Shown here piece after piece: positions 60,319 through 64,000 of a stretch of 64,000 bases of DNA. Position numbers and translations under genes: made by a program. Source of the stretch: Enterococcus faecium. GTDB taxonomy: Bacteria > Bacillota > Bacilli > Lactobacillales > Enterococcaceae. The notes under the pieces were generated by a model that saw nothing but the letters and a program-made list of their open reading frames with translations, was not told the origin of the DNA and searched no databases. Location of the stretch: NCBI RefSeq assembly GCF_029023785.1, contig NZ_CP118955.1, positions 248,001-312,000 on the forward strand, in the 5' to 3' direction. Numbering within the stretch: the first letter of the stretch is position 1; each line of letters starts with the position of its first letter.

Positions 60319-62412
60319 ATGAAAACAAGAACAATTGAAATACTTCACAGAATCATGACAGCCCAATATCCAGTAAAAGCAAAACATCTAGCAAGTGAGT
60401 TCAATGTCAGTCAGCGGACGATCCGTCAGGAAGTTCTTGAAGCGAATATCTGGTTGAGCAGTAAAAAGCTTCCGGAGATCCGTACAATTCGCAACAAAGG
60501 TTTTTTGTTGAAGCTGGAAAAGGAAAAGCAAGCTCGATTAGAAACTGAAATAAAAGATGTGAAAGACGGCTTTTTGAATCGGCGCGAACGTATTTTTGAT
60601 CTAGTTTTAGCCGTTGCTTACAGCCGAATCCCGATCCATCTAAACAAAAAAGAAGAAGAATTTCAAATCTCTAAAAGTACATTAGATGAAGATATGAGAC
60701 GGTTACGAGCAACACTGGTCAGTTATGGGATAGAGATCGTCAGTTATGGAAAGCAAGGACTGGTTTATAAAGGTTCAGAACGATCTATCCGTACGATGAT
60801 CTATGATTTTATCAATCAGAATCTGGGAATGACCGACTTCTTTATGAATCAAGATGCACAATTAACACCGGCTCAAAAAATCTTTCTCCATTATTTTCCT
60901 TTGGTGGAAATCAAAAAAATACAGGAGATCTATTCCAATAAGTTGTTGAAACAAGAAGATGATATTTATAAAAAACAAATCCTGCTTTTTACATTGATCT
61001 GGATCCAGCGAATCAGGAAACATGAATTTATCTCTGCCATTAATTGGAAAAATACAGAAATAAAAGACAGTAGCTTTTCTGCATTTATTGACCACATGAT
61101 CGAGGAATTTCAATTGGACAATGTCCCGCAAGTAGAAAGAAATTATCTTCGTTTCACTATTGAGACGTTCAATGCTAGAGATATCTCCAATTCAATCGAG
61201 TGGGTACAAGCTCAATTACTAACGATCCAATTGATCCAATTTGTAGAGAACGAGACACACGTACCTTTCCATCTAAAGGAAGAAGCTTTATTCGAAAATC
61301 TCTATAAGCACATGGCTGCACTGATTGTAAGAATCAAGAATCATATCCAAGTCATGAATCCATTGAAAGAAAACATCCGAACAAATTATTTCCCAATCTA
61401 CCGCGCAGTCACTCATTTTGTTCCTACGATCGAAGAAGTAATTGGTGGCAAGATACTGGAGGACGAGATAGCTTTTCTTGTCATCCACTTTTCGACGATC
61501 GCCAGTGTAATCAAGCGAGACTTGAATTATGTTTATAAATCAGTCGTTGTCTGTAACCATGGGATGGCTACTGGAAATCTGTTAGCAGAGAATCTGAAAG
61601 AAAAGTTTCCTCAGATCGAGATTACTGCAGTTTTAAGTTCAAAAGAAATCGAATTAGTAGATAAATTGGATGTCAATCTGGTTTTCAGCACCTTTCAATT
61701 GAATTATCGAAATAAGCCGCTTTTAGTTGTCGATCCGATTTTAACTGAGACGAATATCTTGGTTATAGAAGACTTTTTGAAAAGAAATGAAGAACTACAG
61801 CGGTTAGAGCCTAACAGTCATGAATCGACGGAGTTATTCACTCAAATAATAGATGTCATGAAAGAAAGTGGTGGCCGAGTAGATCGAATCATCTATGGCA
61901 AGTTAGAAAAATTATTCGAAACAAACAATTTAGAAATCAACAAAAGGGAGATCCAGCCTATGTTAAAAGATATTTTGACGGACAGCAATATCATGATCAA
62001 AGAAAAAGCCACTACTTGGGAGGAATCGATTGAACTAGCTGCTAGACCATTGGTTAAAGAAAACATTGTCGAAGAGCGCTATGTCGAAGCGATGATTCGT
62101 GCAGTGAATGATTACGGACCGTATATCGTGATTGGCAAACACATGGCACTAGCCCATGCCCGACCAGAAGATGGGGTCAATAAATTAGGAGTCAGCGTAG
62201 CTACGATTGAGCAACCAATCGATTTCGGTAATCCTGAAATGGATCCAGTAAAGATTATTTTTTGTTTGGCAGCAGTAGACTCCTACTCGCATCTGAACAT
62301 CATGAAAGAACTAATTGAATTGATCAACAACGAAGAGAAGTTGGATCGATTGATTGAATGCACAAATATCGAAGATTTCAAACAACTGCTTTTTTCAGTA
62401 GTTGAGAAATAA
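60319..62412 (+). CDS. PRD/EIIB/EIIA-type transcriptional activator of PTS operon (MtlR/LicR-like)
   Basis: A 697-residue multidomain regulator. In order: an N-terminal HTH (KAKHLASEFNVSQRTIRQEVLEA), a second HTH/Mga-like region, two PRDs (about 200-390), an EIIB-Gat-like domain with Cys412 in VVVCNHGMATGN, and an EIIA-Mtl/Fru-like domain with the phospho-His613 in ALAHARPEDG. Phosphorylation of these sites couples transcription to sugar transport. It is directly upstream (24 nt) of the IIB gene in the same direction, and so most likely activates the ascorbate-family PTS genes. Terminal EIIA may also serve the PTS itself (see findings). AGAAGGAGATCATTT precedes the ATG. Confidence 0.9.
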   Translation: MKTRTIEILHRIMTAQYPVKAKHLASEFNVSQRTIRQEVLEANIWLSSKKLPEIRTIRNKGFLLKLEKEKQARLETEIKDVKDGFLNRRERIFDLVLAVAYSRIPIHLNKKEEEFQISKSTLDEDMRRLRATLVSYGIEIVSYGKQGLVYKGSERSIRTMIYDFINQNLGMTDFFMNQDAQLTPAQKIFLHYFPLVEIKKIQEIYSNKLLKQEDDIYKKQILLFTLIWIQRIRKHEFISAINWKNTEIKDSSFSAFIDHMIEEFQLDNVPQVERNYLRFTIETFNARDISNSIEWVQAQLLTIQLIQFVENETHVPFHLKEEALFENLYKHMAALIVRIKNHIQVMNPLKENIRTNYFPIYRAVTHFVPTIEEVIGGKILEDEIAFLVIHFSTIASVIKRDLNYVYKSVVVCNHGMATGNLLAENLKEKFPQIEITAVLSSKEIELVDKLDVNLVFSTFQLNYRNKPLLVVDPILTETNILVIEDFLKRNEELQRLEPNSHESTELFTQIIDVMKESGGRVDRIIYGKLEKLFETNNLEINKREIQPMLKDILTDSNIMIKEKATTWEESIELAARPLVKENIVEERYVEAMIRAVNDYGPYIVIGKHMALAHARPEDGVNKLGVSVATIEQPIDFGNPEMDPVKIIFCLAAVDSYSHLNIMKELIELINNEEKLDRLIECTNIEDFKQLLFSVVEK

Positions 62413-62436
62413 TAAATGATACGGGGGAGAACAAAG

Positions 62437-62739
62437 ATGAACAAATTGAACATTTTATTCGTATGCGGTGCAGGTTTAGGAAGTAGTTTTGCAGCACAGA
62501 TGTCTGCTGAGGATGTTTTGAACAAATTAGGAGTAGAAGCCAAACTGGACCATTGTGATATTTCTTCCGCAGTTTCCATGAAACCAGATGTGATCATCAC
62601 AGCAGAAAATTTTCGTTCGCAGTTCGAAAAGTTCGCAGTTGATCCTAAAACGGCGATGATCTATTTGAAAAATATTGTTTCAAAAAATGAAATTGAAGAA
62701 AAAATCACCCCAGTTCTGCAAGATAAGGGAGTTATCTAA
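62437..62739 (+). CDS. PTS EIIB, ascorbate/galactitol family (UlaB-like)
   Basis: A 100-residue IIB of the L-ascorbate family. Phospho-Cys10 is in LFVCGAGLGSS, and ITAENFRSQFEKFA follows the family. Start ATG 62437, after GGGGGAGAACAAAG; an upstream in-frame ATG at 62416 is not preceded by a ribosome site. Paired with the IIC starting 26 nt after its stop. Substrate: ascorbate or a similar sugar acid, by family. Confidence 0.88.
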   Translation: MNKLNILFVCGAGLGSSFAAQMSAEDVLNKLGVEAKLDHCDISSAVSMKPDVIITAENFRSQFEKFAVDPKTAMIYLKNIVSKNEIEEKITPVLQDKGVI

Positions 62740-62765
62740 ATACAAAAAGAAAAGAGGGTAAAAAC

Positions 62766-64000
62766 ATGGGCGTTATCAATTTTATCATCGAAAATATTTT
62801 GACTCAGGCATCGATCACCATTGCATTGATTGCTATGTTGGGTCTACTACTGCAGAAGAAATCAGCAGGACAAGTCATCTCTGGCACGTTAAAGACACTC
62901 CTAGGATTTCAAGTGTTGAGTGCCGGTTCGAGCATCATCGTTGGAAGTTTAACTTATTTCGGGAAAATCTTTACTGAAGGATTTCATATGCAAGGGATCA
63001 TCCCTTCTATTGAATCTATCAATGGTCAAGCAATGAATGATTTGGGTTTAGGTAGAGATATTGCACTGACGTTCTTAGCCATTTTTGTATTCAATATTAT
63101 TTTGGCTCGTTTCACAAAATGGAAGTACATTTTTTTAACTGGTCAAGCAATTTTATGGATGGCAACGATGACGACAGTCTTTGGCTATTTTGCCGGTCTG
63201 CGAGGGATCGTATTGATCTTGGTCGGTGGTTTTATCGGAGCTTGTTTCGCCATTGCTATGCCGGCAGTAGCGCAACCGATCATTCGTAAAATCACTGGAT
63301 CAAATGATATTGCTTTAGGTCATTTTTGTACGATCGGGTACTTATTTGAAGCCGGTGTTGCTAAGCTTTTTGGTGAGAAAGGCGAAAATAAAAAGTCGAT
63401 CGAAGATATCAAGTTGCCGACACATTTCGAATTTCTGCAAGATACTTATTTGTCTGTCATGGTCGTGATGGTCCCGCTATATATCATCACTGTTTTATTT
63501 GCAGGCGAACCATTCGCTTCTGAATTATCAGGAGATCAAAACTATATCATGTTTGCCTTTTTACAAGCCATCCAATTCGTAGTGGGTGTGTATGTATTGC
63601 TAGCTGGTGTACGTCTACTGTTAGGTGAAATCGTGCCGGCATTTCGAGGGATAGCTATGAAATTAGTTCCTGATGCGATCCCTGCCTTAGATTGTCCAGT
63701 TTTCTTTCCTTATAGCCCAAATGCTGTCATTTTAGGTTTCATTACGACAACGATTGGTACGATTATTGCCATGTTTACTTTGCCCATGTTCGGCTTAGCG
63801 ATGATTTTACCTGGTATGCTAACCAATTTCTTTGCCGGAGGGACAGCAGGGATATTTGGCAACGCAGTTGGCGGACGCCGAGGAGCGATCATTGGCGGTA
63901 TTGCTCATGGTTTCTTTATTACATTATTGCCCGCTTTGCTAGTAACGATCTTTAATTCGATGGGATTCATCAATGCTACAGCAACCGATGTAGATACAGT
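62766..64000 (+). CDS. PTS EIIC, ascorbate family (UlaA/SgaT-like), 3' cut by window
   Basis: An open frame of over 410 residues from ATG 62766 to the window end, with no stop codon reached. AAGAGGGTAAAAAC precedes the ATG. It reads as an UlaA/SgaT permease: MGVINFIIENILTQASI, LLGFQVLSAGSSIIVGSL, ALGHFCTIGYLFEAGVAKLFG, VGGRRGAIIGGIAHGFFITLLP, all matching the family, with about ten membrane helices seen. A full UlaA is roughly 450-480 residues, so only the end is missing. It forms the transporter of this operon with the IIB. Confidence 0.9.
   Translation, partial: MGVINFIIENILTQASITIALIAMLGLLLQKKSAGQVISGTLKTLLGFQVLSAGSSIIVGSLTYFGKIFTEGFHMQGIIPSIESINGQAMNDLGLGRDIALTFLAIFVFNIILARFTKWKYIFLTGQAILWMATMTTVFGYFAGLRGIVLILVGGFIGACFAIAMPAVAQPIIRKITGSNDIALGHFCTIGYLFEAGVAKLFGEKGENKKSIEDIKLPTHFEFLQDTYLSVMVVMVPLYIITVLFAGEPFASELSGDQNYIMFAFLQAIQFVVGVYVLLAGVRLLLGEIVPAFRGIAMKLVPDAIPALDCPVFFPYSPNAVILGFITTTIGTIIAMFTLPMFGLAMILPGMLTNFFAGGTAGIFGNAVGGRRGAIIGGIAHGFFITLLPALLVTIFNSMGFINATATDVDT

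Overview
The window is low-GC Firmicute DNA, most likely Enterococcus and probably the E. faecium group. That placement is an inference from gene content: several PTS operons, a tyrosine-decarboxylase paralogue, Mga-type regulators, cre sites, oleate hydratase and strong AGGAGG ribosome sites. I see no rRNA, tRNA, CRISPR array, insertion sequence or intact prophage. Both ends cut genes: a ketopantoate-reductase-like gene at the left and a PTS IIC gene at the right, which runs off the end with no stop codon.

Layout. 1-9.4 kb: panE-like gene with a lone PTS-type membrane protein, a DUF998 protein, an Ohr peroxidase, an anchored protein of unknown function, half of an orphan HsdS, a large membrane protein of the PTPS-related (GT-C-like) family, a decayed gene, and a TetR/GNAT pair with a palindrome between them. 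9.5-12.3 kb: a metal P-type ATPase with CPG instead of CPC, a small HMA metal chaperone and a Dps-like protein. 12.4-19.4 kb: DUF4767 lipoprotein, a ~1000-residue LtaS-like protein with a long membrane region, sstT, a second DUF998 gene and truA. 19.5-24.7 kb: three more PTPS-related membrane proteins. 24.8-26.8 kb: msrA with an extra N-terminal domain and an aldo/keto reductase.

27-33 kb is a beta-glucoside region. A GntR/FadR-type repressor controls (inferred) a IIC plus GH1 pair through repeated TCATCAGATGA sites. A second cellobiose-type PTS (IIB-IIA-IIC) has a textbook sigma-54 promoter. 33-38.9 kb: acetyltransferase, YrhK-like protein, zinc alcohol dehydrogenase, oleate hydratase with a 42-residue neighbour, and tandem DUF1622 proteins. 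Hairpin-forming repeats of about 123 bp lie at 30.7, 35.5 and 60.0 kb.

38.9-49.9 kb: a tyrosine-decarboxylase paralogue with two amino-acid permeases and a P2-type cation ATPase, flanked by two Mga-like regulators. 50.7-59 kb: a LysR gene divergent from a complete biotin-independent malonate decarboxylase operon (mdcH-A-C-DE-G-X-B). Its beta and gamma subunits are fused, and X is an acyltransferase-3-like membrane protein; no recognised malonate carrier is present. 59-64 kb: a Tim44-like secreted or membrane protein, then a PRD/EIIB/EIIA transcription regulator driving an ascorbate-family PTS (IIB, IIC).
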